Shown piece by piece: positions 11,812-23,024 of a DNA stretch of 47,636 bases. The DNA comes from Heterotrichella gracilis. Taxonomy: Eukaryota > Sar > Xanthophyceae > Tribonematales > Xanthonemataceae. Numbering within the stretch: the first letter of the stretch is position 1; the number at the start of each line of letters is the position of its first letter. The DNA is taken from assembly GCA_032358255.1 (NCBI GenBank), contig JAULBX010026463.1, positions 1 through 47,636 on the forward strand, written 5' to 3'. Below the pieces are notes generated by a model. The model searched no databases. It saw only the letters and a program-made list of their open reading frames with translations, and was not told the DNA's origin. A program made the position numbers and the translations under genes.

Positions 11812-13066
11812 CCTTGCTCCGCACTTGCCTGCCAAACACGTACACTGGTCACATACCGTACGTAACCACAGGGCTAGCAGGCGACGGAGCCTAACGCACA
11901 GTGGGCATCTACCAATGCAGCCAAAAAGCAGTGGCCCTTGCGTGGCAGTGCATGACGGCACCAAGCTGGGATCTCTAGTACGAAACGCAACCGGAGGAGC
12001 GGTTGGGACACTCATGTAAGGGTTGTTCCAGGCCCAAGCGCCCACAATGTGCAACCCGGCAGCGTTCGTGCAGCATCCGACTCAAACAGTCAGCCCCACC
12101 GCCAAACCAGGCGGGAGGGAACCACCCAGCACGGTTGCACAAGGGTTGCTGAGCAGTGTCGCTCTACGTAGCTTCCAAACAACTCGTTTTCAACGCAGTA
12201 AACGAATCACCGCAAGAATCATAGTACGATATGGGGGTCATCAAGCCATATTCACCCACATCTGCACTAGAGTGCCTGCCACTCACCACCACAGGAGCTC
12301 AGTTGACGGAGGGCGCAGGTTCCCGCAGGAGTCCTGTTTCACCGTTTACGTCAAGTAGTTGCAGGACTTGCGTCGCAGTCTGAGCCTGTGCCTACACTCG
12401 AGACTGGGATTGCTCAACTCCTGATGAAAAGCTATTCTGCGCGGATGGGCTTAGCGCCACTAACAGGCAAAACACAGGTGGTGGGCAGGTGGTGTTGTGC
12501 ACGGTTTCACGTCTGATCAACAGCGGCCTGCCCTACAAGCAACGGTAAAACGTGAGCGTGCAGCCAAACCTTTCCTATAAGTTTAGCTGCTTTTCGCCGA
12601 GTATTTTTTGGGCCGAAGGCGCTTTCCTGTCGATCATTTCCAGGCCGCCACCCAGTTTAAATTGTTTTGTACTACCCCTGATTCGAAGAATCCTCACCCC
12701 GATATCCGTATCTTTGACCTATTATACTTCCCTTGACCCTGGATCCCAGATCACTGCCTCCCGTTGCGTTCGTTTGCAGCGAAAATGTCTGCAGGCATCT
12801 GATGATCGATTCTGATCAGCTATGTCTCCCCGCTCCACTTGCATCATACTCGTCCACCATGACGGTAGCTGTTTGTCCAGCACCTGAACTGACCCAACCT
12901 GGAAACTGGGCCAAGGCTTTGTCAAGAAAGGGGTCTGCACTAATCATAGAGAAGGTGGAAACCCATTTGAGCCGCCTATATACACGTGGGCACAAAAGTG
13001 CTAACTTGGCTGCAGCGGCGTCATCACCACTACACCCGTTCGGCTCCGGAACGGGCAGGTACAGCG
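11812..13066. promoter_or_regulatory. divergent intergenic region, Alba / RRM genes
   Basis: The region lies between two divergent RNA-binding protein genes. I see no exon with family similarity. Both promoters and 5'UTRs should be here. The immediate context of the RRM-gene ATG is CAGCGATGA. The open frames at 12023-12358 and 12733-13116 are unsupported. Confidence 0.45.
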
Positions 13067-14389
13067 ATGAGCTACTACGACGACAGAAGGGACTATGGAG
13101 GAGGTCGCAGGGATGAGGGCAGGGATGGAGGCAGAGGCTACTCAAGCTACCCGAGGTATTTGTGGTCTGTGCGTGGCGAGCTGGTTCCTGGCGTGGGTTG
13201 GCACTGGTGTCCTGAGGGAGGGGACACTGGCCTAGCATGAGGTGGATCAATGTGGCAAGTGGTGCCGGTGGTGATGCTGCTGGTGTGCTGGTTTCTGGCG
13301 TGGGTTGGCCCTGGTTTTGCTTTGGGGGTTTCTGGTGATGCACTTGGCTCCTGTGGTGGTTCCTGGGGTTGTCCTGGCAAACAGTCTGGGATGAAGCGGC
13401 ATGAAAAGGGACCCTTGGGGCGATGTTGTATAGGGAACGCCGCTCCTCTCCTTCGTCGCGTGAAAAGACCAGAAGCACCGGGGTCAGAGTGTACATCTGG
13501 AACTTGAGCTACAGGACCTCATGGCAGGTGGGCTGATGGCTGACACACACTTGTCCCTTGCAGCAGCATACGTTTCTGTTCTGTTATGGGTATTTCATAG
13601 CACCCAGCTTGTGTTGATCTCTTGCTCCTGTGTATGCCTTCAGGACCTGAAAGACCATATGAGGAAGAGTGGCGGGGAGGTGCAGTACACCAAGGTCATG
13701 CAAGACGAGCAAGGCCGCTCAAGGGTAAGCAGTTTTGGCTTCGGGTGAGGGCTGTGATGTGGGCAAACGCTGACTTGGGTATGCGTCTGCAGGGGTGCGG
13801 GGTGGTGGAGTTTGGCAGCAAGGAGGATGCAGAGAGGGCTATTGAAGACCTCAACGACTCAGAGCTTGATGGTGAGCTTGGCTAGCAGTGCCTGTGGCTA
13901 TTGGAAATCCTTGTCATGATGCACATGTAAAATGACCCCACCTGCTCTTTTCCAGGGAGGAAGATTGGGCTGCGCTGGGACAGGGAGGCGGGTGATGACA
14001 GGGGCGGGGACAGGGGTGGGGACAGGGGTGGGGACCGGGACAGCTACCGCAGGCGTGACGACGACAGGGATGACAAGTACAGGAGCAGGGACCGCTCGCC
14101 TGCTCGGAAAAGCTACAGGGATGACCGTGAGGTGCGTTTTCCACTGTAGCCAAATATATTGCACCCTGCTTGAGAGGGCCCCACATGTCATTATGTCAAA
14201 CGCATGGGTGCCTATTCAAACACGCTGTGCACCTTCTTTGTGCAGGATGACGACGGTGGTCGGCGCAAGTCAAGGGATGACTATGAGGTATGCGAGGTTT
14301 TGCAGTTGGGTTGGTGTTTGTTGCATTCTGTTGTTGTTGGACCTGGGCTGACTGTGAGTTGTTGTCACCTACAGGACGACGACAGGTGA
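13067..14389 (+). CDS. SR-like RNA-binding protein with one RRM
   Basis: Seven exons: 13067-13155, 13434-13527, 13644-13724, 13793-13871, 13956-14131, 14246-14287 and 14375-14389, giving 191 aa. An Asp/Arg/Gly/Tyr-rich N-terminus (MSYYDDRRDYGGGRRDEGRD) precedes a single RRM. RNP2 is VRVYIWNLSY and the RNP1 region is GCGVVEFGS; the helix reads DAERAIEDLNDSELDG and the domain ends RKIGLRWDRE. It is followed by a charged tail of DRGGD repeats and RS/RD dipeptides (RSRDRSPARKS). This RRM type (YxxWQDLKDHMR, GRSRGCGVVEF) is shared by SR factors and by GBP2/GBP1-like proteins, which bind telomeric G-strands or mRNA. With one RRM and an RS/RD tail a role in splicing or mRNA export is the simplest inference; a telomere-binding role cannot be excluded. 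Introns are short (68-130 nt), apart from intron 1 (278 nt). The gene converges on SELENOT. Confidence 0.9.
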
Positions 14390-14669
14390 TGCCTTTGCAG
14401 CAGTATTTGCCAGCGAAGCCAGACTTTGAACAATTTGTCAGCAGGCCAGCAGGTCTAGCTGTTTACAACTGGATACTGTACAGCTGTGTTCTTGTTGTCA
14501 GCAGTTTTGAGCACTCAGTGTGAGCACACTGGCCAAAGGTTTCAAGACTGCTTGCTCTGTGTATACCAGCGATAGACCCCAAAACGGTCACATGGAATAG
14601 CACAGCTGGTGCGTGCGAGCACCAGCCTGTTTGTTACAAAAATGCTGAGCTGTACAGTGGCGCGACAGC
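14390..14669. terminator. convergent 3' ends of RRM gene and SELENOT
   Basis: Two chlorophyte TGTAA signals point past each other. The minus-strand one at 14638-14634 serves SELENOT, 135 bases after its stop. The plus-strand one at 14688-14692 lies 299 bases after the RRM-gene stop. If both are used the two 3'UTRs overlap by at least 55 bases, within and next to the SECIS element. Confidence 0.55.
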
Positions 14670-14739
14670 TTGCAGCGTGGTTCAGTCTGTAACCGTTGGT
14701 ATTTCACCAATTTAAGCCATAGACATCATATTGCTGCAA
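14670..14739 (-). promoter_or_regulatory. SECIS element (form II) in SELENOT 3'UTR
   Basis: This 3'UTR RNA hairpin recruits SBP2/EFsec so that UGA is read as selenocysteine. Seen on the minus strand: helix I UUGCAGC (14739-14733) pairs with GCUGCAA (14676-14670), 7 perfect pairs, with an AAUA/CCAC internal loop above. The kink-turn core is AUGAU (14729-14725) opposite UGAA (14684-14681), giving the U.A, G.A, A.G, U.U quartet. Helix II is GUCUAUGGCU (14724-14715) with GGUUACAGAC (14694-14685), one A.C mismatch and wobbles. Unpaired AAA (14713-14711) follows. A mini-helix UUGGU/ACCAA closes a GAAAU loop. This is the full form-II plan, 34 bases after the stop codon. Confidence 0.9.
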
Positions 14740-14772
14740 CTCCTGCCCGCACCCTTGCACGCCCCTGTCAAG

Positions 14773-15687
14773 TCACCTTGACGCGCCGCTCGTCATCAGG
14801 GCTTCCAAGCCCACAAGGACTTCGTCCAGTGCGGGTGGGCGCCCAGTCTGCAGCTTGCTGAACACCACTTGGCCATCATAGTAGACCTCAAAGGCGCCCG
14901 TGCTGGTCATGCTGTTCTGCACCATGTTCCCGATGAACCAAGCGCCAATCAGGACGCCCGCTTTGTTGGGCTGCATCTGCTCGTGCAGCGTGGCAAGCTG
15001 CGGCATCCCCACCGCGGCAGCGAGGCGGTCGCCGCCCAGCACAACCCCTATCACGCAGAACTGGGCGGCCTGCACCACCTTGGCCAGGACCTGGCGGGTT
15101 GGCGCCACGGGGTAGTTTGTGATGGAGACTGGGAGGGAGGAATAGTGCTCGCGCAGCAGCTGCGACAGCTGCACAGCACCATTCCTGCGCCAAGCAACCA
15201 GGGTGGTGGTCAAGCCCAGAGCTCAAGAAATCCAGGGGAAGAGCATGGACCCTATTGGGGTGGATGCCAGGCCCAGTTCTCGTACAATGCAACCCAAGGA
15301 GGCTCTTAGTGCTCTGAATTGATGGATGCGAACAGTCAGTGTATGGGTGGGACAGAGTTCCCATACCTGTACCCTCAGGACGAGCAGACTGATATGTGCA
15401 TCTTCCCACCCAAACTTGCCTCATCCACAAACGGCATGGGCGCCGCTGGGGTTGCCTGCAGAATAAGGCACAGTTGAAACCGGGACAGCACTGAACCATA
15501 TACCATTGACCCAAATAGCGATAAGGCTTCATTTTATACTGGTGATAGGCACATAAGACTTTCAGCAGGCAAACAGTCAGCAAAGCCAAAGCTGGCTTAC
15601 CCTCATTCCTTGCATTGCCGTGAGGATGTCCTTGCCAAATAGCACAGCAAGGACCCCCAGGACGACTGCTCCCTGCGAAAGACTCAT
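14773..15687 (-). CDS. SELENOT: selenoprotein T (thioredoxin-like, Sec-containing)
   Basis: SELENOT is an ER-membrane thioredoxin-like oxidoreductase of the Rdx family. Exons are 15687-15601, 15455-15367 and 15184-14773, giving 195 aa counting Sec, the usual length for the family. A hydrophobic N-terminal segment (GAVVLGVLAVLFGKDIL) acts as signal or anchor. The redox loop is CSSUGYR, with Sec encoded by TGA at 15377-15375 (family motif CxxU followed by GYR). Downstream come the HYSSLPVSITNYPVAPTRQ strand, two hydrophobic segments (QAAQFCVIGVVLGG and AGVLIGAWFIGNMVQNS), then the hallmark STGAFEVYYDGQVVFSKLQTGRPP and the terminal LEALMTSGASR. A standard gene finder will stop at the UGA or skip exon 2. 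The SECIS just downstream supports readthrough. The gene is divergent to the TOPORS-like gene (322 bp between starts). Confidence 0.95.
15375..15377 (-). other. in-frame UGA selenocysteine codon of SELENOT
   Basis: TGA on the minus strand sits between codons for Ser and Gly, in the context VCSS-U-GYR. This is the exact position of Sec in the SELENOT CxxU motif. The frame is open on both sides, and the downstream SECIS makes recoding the expected reading rather than termination. Confidence 0.93.
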
Positions 15688-16009
15688 ATGGTCTACTGTC
15701 CTGACAGCACGCTCATGAGCACTCGGTTGATAGAGAATAAACTACTGGTGCAAAGTGGAATTTGTGAGGGATGCCGGCGCACAGAGACCGGAGGCAGCGT
15801 GTGGCGCCCGTGGCCTATCGATTGTTTTGCTGAGCAGTTAGAGCTGCTACGACTTCAACACTTGCCCTTTAAAGGAGCAGTTTGGTTGCAGTCCTCTGTT
15901 GGGCTTTGTCAGGAATTTACATACGGTCTGCGGGGAGGGCAACCTCGCGGCTTAGGCTGCAATATATGTATGAACTCGGGCTCCACTTGCTTCCACTTCG
16001 TCACCCACC
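15688..16009. promoter_or_regulatory. bidirectional promoter, SELENOT / TOPORS-like
   Basis: Only 322 bases separate the two start codons, so the promoters and 5'UTRs of both genes are shared or abutting. No TATA box or known element stands out. The open frame across 15688-16068 has no recognisable similarity and is not proposed as coding. Confidence 0.6.
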
Positions 16010-19000
16010 ATGAAGCAGGTTTGGCTACCTGCTGCACAGGTGTGGGCCAACGTGGGCAGTGGCAGTGACCGGCCACGAGCCAGCAATGCACCTGCTTCAG
16101 ACACCCAACCAGCAATGGAGCCGGATGGTCAGAACCCTACCCAGGGAAAGTACACGGGTTACACAGCCTTCGTAGACGGCGACGAGAAGGCTGAGCATAA
16201 GCTAGAGGAGGAAGACTTCTACGAGCCTCTCCCATCCTGTCCCATATGTACGGCTAATTTAGTTTTGCACATATGCATGCATGCATGCCAGTGGGTCGCA
16301 TGCACGTTTCGCATTCTTGGGTTATTCTTAGCTGCATAATCCCATCACGTCTTGGTTTGGTGCACCACCCCAACCCTTTGCATCCGCGGTGTGTGCAGCT
16401 GTTGAATGAGCACCGTGCTCCCACTGTGAACCCTAGAGAGCTTTTGCTTTTCACTGAAGCCAGCCAGAGTGCTAACACATGCGCAAACCTGCAACCTTCC
16501 TACCTGTTCCTGTTGCACCAACCACTCTTTCATCCAAGGTTGATAACCAGGGCATCCTGGTCAGGCGTGACGCTGGCCCAAGGTTTTCAAACCCTATAGA
16601 AAACCCTCGAAACCCTTGCCGCAGGTCTCACAGATATCCCCGACCAGCTGGACAAGGCAGTGGTCATGCCCTGCCTGCACGAGTACTGCTACCCTTGCAT
16701 CTCGCGCTGGGCGCGGCAGAAGAGGACCTGCCCGCTGTGCAAGGTGTGTGTTCCCCACCCCATACCCCACACTCTCGGGGGTGAAACCCCCCTCCCCACT
16801 TGTGTGCACCGCATACATATGGCGTCCCTTGCACACAAAATTGAAAAATTGCATATATGTGGCACCTCTTGCATCCTGCCCACTGCCCACCTGCCCGCAT
16901 ACACGCCACATCAACAAACACGCTTAGCACCTACACAGCCATACTTTCACAACCACCGCCACTTTTTCCCCAAGGATATTCACCACACATCAATCACCCT
17001 TTGCTCCAGTGGCACTGCCAATGCTGATGCCAGTCATCTGGTGTGGAGGCACACATTGGCGCGCTGGACAGGCCCCCCATAGCGCACGCCATATACCCTT
17101 GCTGAATCACAACTGCACTGCATCCCTGGTGACATCATCGGCTGGCAGCACTCTCAAGCACCTTGGAACCACACGTGGCTTTACTGAGCGCCCCTGCAGG
17201 CATTCCTGCCGCCATTGGTGGAACCCGGTGCTCCTTGTTGTACCCGCACTCGCCACCACTACCACCGCCACCCCACTCACCCGACCCCACCCTTCCACAG
17301 CGCGCCATGGCCTCCATCCTCCACAACATCCACAGCGCCACCCAGTTCAAGGAGCACGTCCTCCCGCCCTCCCCCCCACGTACACACAATCCCTGGGACC
17401 TCCCCTCCTCTTCCACCTCCGACGCCTCCCTGACAGCCATCCTCACAGCGCTCGACTCCATCATCCACCGATTCAATGACCCTGGCCAGGGTTCCCGACC
17501 GGGGCTGGGCTCGCAGCGCCAGCGGAGCCAGCACAGTCAGCAGGGGAGGTCGTCCCTGCGGGGTTCGCTACCGCTCCCCCCTGGCACTGGCAGGCAGGCG
17601 GGGGAGCGGGCAATCGAGCCCCGGCCCTACTACTACCGTGTGCAGCAGCACATGGCGCGGCACGCGCTGCCAGGGTAGGGGCACTGAAACCCTATCGTAG
17701 GGCTTGGCAGGGTTATCTAAGATTTGACAGGGTTAGAGTGCAGGTGTGGTACGACACTGGGGAGTGGCTCTGGTGCCTCGATCCACATGGACATGACAAT
17801 GCACAAAGCTGACATGGCAAGGACCACCTGCATTTTACTCTTGTGGCCATTACTTAATCTGCATGTGAAAGTTGCAACATCTGCACAAATGTAGAGGCTG
17901 TTGGCCCCATCCAGGTCCACCCCTACCCTCCTTCAAATACATGACTACCACAATTGTCCCTCCTTGCAGTGCCATCAACCACCTCGCCACCAGCCCCCCA
18001 CACACCACCACCACCCACTCCCCGGAGCACGCGGTCCGCCAGTGGCGGCGGTCGCTGTACCAGCGGGGCATGCGCGCGCAGCCGCACCAACCCTCCACTA
18101 GAGTTCCGGCCCTGGCCTCGGTCCCCTCCACAGCATCCTCCGGTGGCCGGGAGCGGCGGCTGCATCAGTGGATCACGCGCGAGCTGCAGGCGCTGCTCCA
18201 ACAGGAGGTAGGAGGATGCAGAACCCTAAACCCTGAAGGTCAATCATGTCCGAGCTGCAGGCGTTGCTGCTGCCGCCCAGGAGGTTGGGAGTGCAAATTC
18301 TAAACCCTACACCTGCCTGCATCACGAAATGAGGAAGTAGCCATGCGCCTCGTGTCAAGTACAAGGGCATTGGTTGAGGGATAGGTAGAGCGAGAGAGGC
18401 TGGTAATTCCCATGAAGTGCCCATCTATACTGGCTTCGTTCAAACGCCTGAGAGGTTCATCCTGCACAACAACCAATTTCCGCAAAAATTCAGAGGCCAA
18501 GCGATCCACCCACCTCCACCTACCCACCGCCTCACCCTTCCTTGCAGGATGTGAGCATCGTCAAGGCATATGTGCTGGGGGTGGTTGCAGCATATGGGCT
18601 GGAGGGAGGGGGGAGCAACCCCCACACGACCTCCCCTTCAGCACACACCCCGTCACCTACCACAACCCAGCAGCCGTGGAGTGGAGGGACGCCACGAGTG
18701 GGGGCCCAAGGGGCGCATGACCCTGCGGCAGCCCTGGAACCGTTCTTGCACGAGTATGCGGGCCACTTTTGGCACGAGCTGCGGTACGTGTGCAGGCTGG
18801 GAACCCTGGAGGGGTTTGGGGGTGAGGGAAAAGCGTGGGTATTGGGAGGGGACTGGTACGCATGGAGTGTAAACCTTGGGTCTAATGCATGTTGCGTAAG
18901 GGAAGCTTTGCGTAGTTGGGGAGTTGCGTGCGTGGGTGGGCAGGTATGTGAAACCTTACGGAATTTGGGTGACTGCGTACGAAAATAATGGAAGGATTGG

Positions 19001-20103
19001 TGGTGCATTAACTATATAGTTGGATTGCATGTATCCCATGTGTACAAGCCATGCCGTCCATGCTCCCCGTCATCAATTAGACTGAACCCTACCAAACTCT
19101 GCAACCCTGATCTCTCTTTCTCTCCCTCCCCTGCAGCTGCTTTGCCTGCTCCCCCTACACCATGGCCACCTATGACAGGCTGGCGGCGTACGCACCCGCC
19201 ACCAACCCCGCCACCCACCACCATCGCAATTCAGATGCCACAGCCACCCAGCCGCAGCCACAGCAGCGCGCGTCTCGCTGGGATGTGAGTCCAAGGGGAG
19301 CAGAGTGTGGGGCTGAAACAAGGGGAGGAAAAATTGGCGACAGGGCTGGTGGTGGTAGGGGAGCAGACCCTGTTGAGGTTGTGGATCTGACACATTCCAG
19401 GGGGTGCAGCCCAGGGGGGGCGCAATCTCCAGCGGGGGCTGGGCGCGAGGTCACGCAAGGGGAGGACCGTGCACGGGGGAGGCGGCGGGATGGGGACGAG
19501 AGGGGGGGTGGAATGGAGCGGGCAGCTCGGAGGGTGGGGGATGCAGATGGTGGCGCCTGTGTGCCACAGGGCCACAGGGAGGAGCGCAGGAGGGGTGAGG
19601 GTGGGGCGTCTCCTAACCGCTATGAGCACCGGCGAGGGGGGGCTGACCGGCATGGGCGCCACCGCAGCAGGTCCCGCAGCGCTGCGCATGGCAGGCGGCA
19701 TGGGCATGGGCATGGTGGTGGTGGGGGCAGACACCGCAGCAGGGCCCACACTCCAGGGAATGGCGAGAGGCGGAGGGCCAGGTCTCGAAGCCCTGCGCAT
19801 GGTCCCCGGGAGGATGAGCGGCGGCGAGCCAGATCCCGAAGCCTGGTGAGCGGTCCCGGGGATGGAGATTGGCAGAGAGCGGGATCTCAGGGCGCCGTGC
19901 AGAATGCCGGGATTGGGGATGGGGTTGGGGAGCGACATGCGCATGGGGAGCGCCAGGGTGTGAACAGTGGCGACAGGAGGCGGCACTGGGCGGATGACCT
20001 GCGCGATTTGTTGGCAGCCAGGAACCAAGGGGCTGCTGAGTCGGGTGGGGAGGCTGGGGGTGACAGGTGGCAGATGTGGGATACTGGGGACGGGGCAACG
20101 TGA
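16010..20103 (+). CDS. TOPORS-like RING-finger, RS-domain E3 ligase
   Basis: TOPORS proteins are nuclear E3 ligases for ubiquitin (and SUMO in animals). Exons are 16010-16247, 16625-16743, 17301-17674, 17970-18207, 18548-18783 and 19137-20103, giving 723 aa with consistent phases. The C3HC4 RING spans the first junction: CPIC, then CLHEYCYPCISRW, then CPLCK. The next exon follows the TOPORS pattern (ILHNIHSATQFKEHVLP). Further typical blocks are RQWRRSLYQRGMRAQP, LHQWITRELQALLQQE, SIVKAYVLGVVAAYG and EYAGHFWHELRCFACSPYTM. The last exon is disordered: it has a SUMO-interaction-type motif VEVVDLT, then Arg/Ser-rich blocks (HRSRSRS, RRRARSRSPA, RRRARSRSL) and ends WQMWDTGDGAT. The start could instead be the in-frame ATG at 16115, 35 codons on. 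TGTAA signals lie at 20104 and 20165. Confidence 0.87.
18248..18308 (+). repeat. ghost copy of TOPORS-like exon 4 end in intron 4
   Basis: The copy reads GAGCTGCAGGCGTTGCTGCT, then CAGGAGGTTGGGAG. It repeats GAGCTGCAGGCGCTGCTC and CAGGAGGTAGGAG at 18181-18213, including the donor and the following intron stretch with ACCCTAAACCCT/TTCTAAACCCTA. The donor GTAGGA has become GTTGGG and there is a small insertion. Confidence 0.75.
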
Positions 20104-20955
20104 TGTAATGGCTGTGTTCTTGTTCTGGGGGGTGAAAACAGCCATTCCAGACACCACATGGGATTGTAATGTATATTGAGCCTCCAACGATACTGAAGAT
20201 TTTCAATATAATTGGCATTGATGTGTACATGTATTTCATTCCTGCCGAACAACATGTTGCCATTGAGGCTTGTATGTTTCATTTACAAAAATGCACGCCT
20301 CCGACGTTTGGTTTTTGTTTTCCCAATCTGATTTAGTCTTGCAACCTGATTTAGTCTTGCAACCTTCAGTGAAGACCCGCAGTGCATTCAGGCCGTGCTT
20401 GGATAGCGGCCACGCAGAGGCCTGGTGTGGGTCTTTTGCCTTGTGCGAATCAAAACTGCATGAAGCGTTCCATTCTGATTGCTGCTTTGTTGTAAAAAGC
20501 CTAGTAGGCTTTTAATCAGTCCAGTCAGGTTTAATTTAACATGAATTACCGCGTATCTCCACAGGAAGTCTGGCATATCAGTTGACGTAGCAAGGCACAA
20601 AACAGCTAGTTACCCATGCTGTAATTAATTGGGTCTTCATGCCTTTGAAAATGTGGACACACCCTTAGTTTGATCTTTACAGGGTATTGTATTATATTGA
20701 AGTGACATGGGAGTGCACAGCCCTAGGGATTCGGAACCCAATCCACGAGAATCTGCGAACCTACAACCGTGGCACAGGAAGGCTGGCGAGCCTTCCGAGC
20801 AGTTGCCAGGAACCAGCCACCACACACGTCCCATTTTAACGGCAGCGCATGCGCTGTTAGCTGAGCGCTACATAAGGATCATACCTGCTTAGGGGCCCCA
20901 TTCTGAAGGTTGCTTCAACTGCCGCAGCGTGCACTTGCTGCTCTCTTTCACACTG
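20104..20955. other. TOPORS-like 3'UTR and intergenic region
   Basis: A TGTAA signal at 20165-20169 is the best poly(A) signal for the preceding gene. A 20-21 bp tandem duplication (CTGATTTAGTCTTGCAACCT) lies at about 20327-20366. No exon-like segment is recognised. The promoter of the next gene should lie at the right end. Confidence 0.5.
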
Positions 20956-23024
20956 ATGTCTTGGCCTACAGTAGTACTTCACCAGTGGCTCGACCTTGCC
21001 ACAGTGGCCCACAGGCTGTGTGTTGTCACTTGCAGGGAGAACGTTCTTGGAGAGTCTTCTGCTCAGCAAGGCTTGAGGCAACGCCACGCTTTCTGCAAGT
21101 GGTAAGTATTCTCCGTGAAGGTCAGAGTGTGTCCATTAGAGCCTCTGCTGGGCGGCCCTGCGGGATTCCGCTGTGGTAGCTTTTGTGGGCATCATGCTAA
21201 CTTTGTAAATTATTTCCAGTTTACTATGATAGTGGAGCCAAGTGTGCTCCACCTGGTGTGGTCCACTGAAGTTGACACCCTAGGTGGTGCACTTGCAACA
21301 ATTACTCTTTAGCTAAGCATGACTTGGGTGATGGGTCATAGTAAGCTCCCGGAGGTCACCCACCCTCTGAGAGGCTCAGTGTCTAAAAATGTATTTCTGA
21401 ACACCTGTCAGGTTGAACCTAGCCCATGATGTCCATGTAATATGTTGCACACCACTGCTGCAGCTGACACATGACGAGATCAGCGGTCATGACGAGATCA
21501 GCTGACACATGACGAGACCATGCGCGCCGCCGTTTGATTACACAAATCAAAGTGCTCAAACCTTAACCCCTGATTGGTGCATGTCTTCCTATGCAGAGGA
21601 CGTTTCCTTTGTGTCGAGTTAAAAGTTGACGAGTCCTAGATTGTATGCATAGCATTGCCAATTAGAATCTGTAACTGTGCATAGCCAGATGGTCACCAGG
21701 TTACAGTAAACGAACAATTGTAGTGCAAAGTTGCAAAGTGCGGTGGTCCAATCCAGGATAAAGTCTGGCATCACTGAGAACTGTTGGGCAAATGGTTCAA
21801 TAAACTGAAAAAAAATCAAAGGCCTTTTGAATGATCCCATTAACTGTCCAGTGTATTAGTACTGCTGGCATGCCCCACATCCAGTCAAATTCGCTATTGA
21901 TGCTTGGGATTTTGCTGCAGGTCTGAAGAGCAGCCAGAAAGTCAGGCTCCAACCAGCACCAGTCCCACGATATCAGGGCGCAGGCGACGCCGCGGTGCCC
22001 CGGGCAACACAAACGTTGCCACAGCTAGCGCCCCTGGCCAGGCCCTGTCATGGATGAGTCAGAAGGAGAGGGAGAAAGCTGGGAAGGTTCGTTCTGGTCT
22101 GACACCCTTTTTTTGCGATCTCTATCTAGACAGTGCCAATCTGGTGCTAGCGCTAATGCAATTGTATAAATGCTCCAAGTTTGTCTCACAAATGCGCAGC
22201 CACTGCACAAATAAATATATTAACTTGCATCATGACATGATGGTATCACTCGGTTTTGCAGAGGTTTTAGTTGTCCGCCCATACCCAGGCATTGCTTACA
22301 CCATGGAAAATGGGCCACATAACTGCTCATACCGCCAGTCCTGGCACTTTTCCCCACTCGTTTTCTATATTTTCCACCCAGGAACACATATTCTGACAAT
22401 GCTTGACGAGGCTGATAGCCTGCTCCTTGTGGTATATGGTTAAACACAAAGTTTTGGGTGCCTCACAAGCACCTGTTGGCTTGCCCTGTATGTGCAACTT
22501 GCTTCTGGCTCGCTACCTGTGGCGTAAAAAATGCTTTTTTTTCTAAAAATTGCAACTTTTGCTGATTGTCGAGGCAAAGTCAAGCTGACTCCAAAATGTT
22601 TTTCCGCAATTACAGGTGGCAGCAGTGGCATTGGGGGGCATGGTGGGGTCTGGCCTCATCCTGGCGTTTCTGGACCCGCAGCTCACAGCGACGCCGGCTG
22701 GGCAGAGCAAGGGGGTGGTATTATATCCTGGTCTTGTGGTCGCAACTGGCGCTTGTCAAGGAGGGCATGGATGTGTATTACCCTGACAGCGCATGGTGGT
22801 CAGTTGCCAAGGCTGCTGGGGGGCTGCTGGTGTGGCTGGTGCTGGTGCTCCCGCCAGTGCAGGAGGCTGTGGGCAACACGCCTGTGGCCGTGTTGACGAG
22901 CGAGGTCCAGTTCGGATACCTGGGGCCAGCAATCGCCCTTGGCTTTGCGGCCTGGAGCCTGTTCCAGGCCGGGGCCAGGGAAGCATTTGGGGATGTCCGG
23001 TCGCCCACTGGCAGGAAGGGCTAG
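20956..23024 (+). CDS. unrecognised three-segment membrane protein
   Basis: Proposed exons are 20956-21101, 21921-22086, 22616-22730 and 22804-23024, giving 215 aa with phases that agree. The N-terminal 50 residues are rich in V, L, R and A and might be a transit peptide (inferred). A basic, Ser/Thr-rich linker follows (SGRRRRRGAPGNTNV), then SWMSQKEREKAGK. Three hydrophobic segments come next: VAAVALGGMVGSGLILAF, AAGGLLVWLVLVLPPVQ and FGYLGPAIALGFAAWSLF, with a short polar C-terminus. The weak points are exon 1, the GTTCGT donor of exon 2, and the 73-nt intron 3 (GTCTTG donor). That intron was chosen because the frame must change between 22730 and 22804; without it the membrane segments fall in different frames. 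I do not recognise the family. Confidence 0.5.

Noticed and set aside
19231..20187. 318-codon open frame antisense to the last TOPORS-like exon
   Set aside because: Pro/Ser/Thr-rich shadow of the Arg/Gly/Ser-rich coding strand; no motif and no splice context.
22086..22443. Read-through extension of exon 2 of the unknown membrane protein
   Set aside because: Composition turns AT-rich and intron-like after 22086, while hydrophobic coding sequence resumes in phase at 22616.
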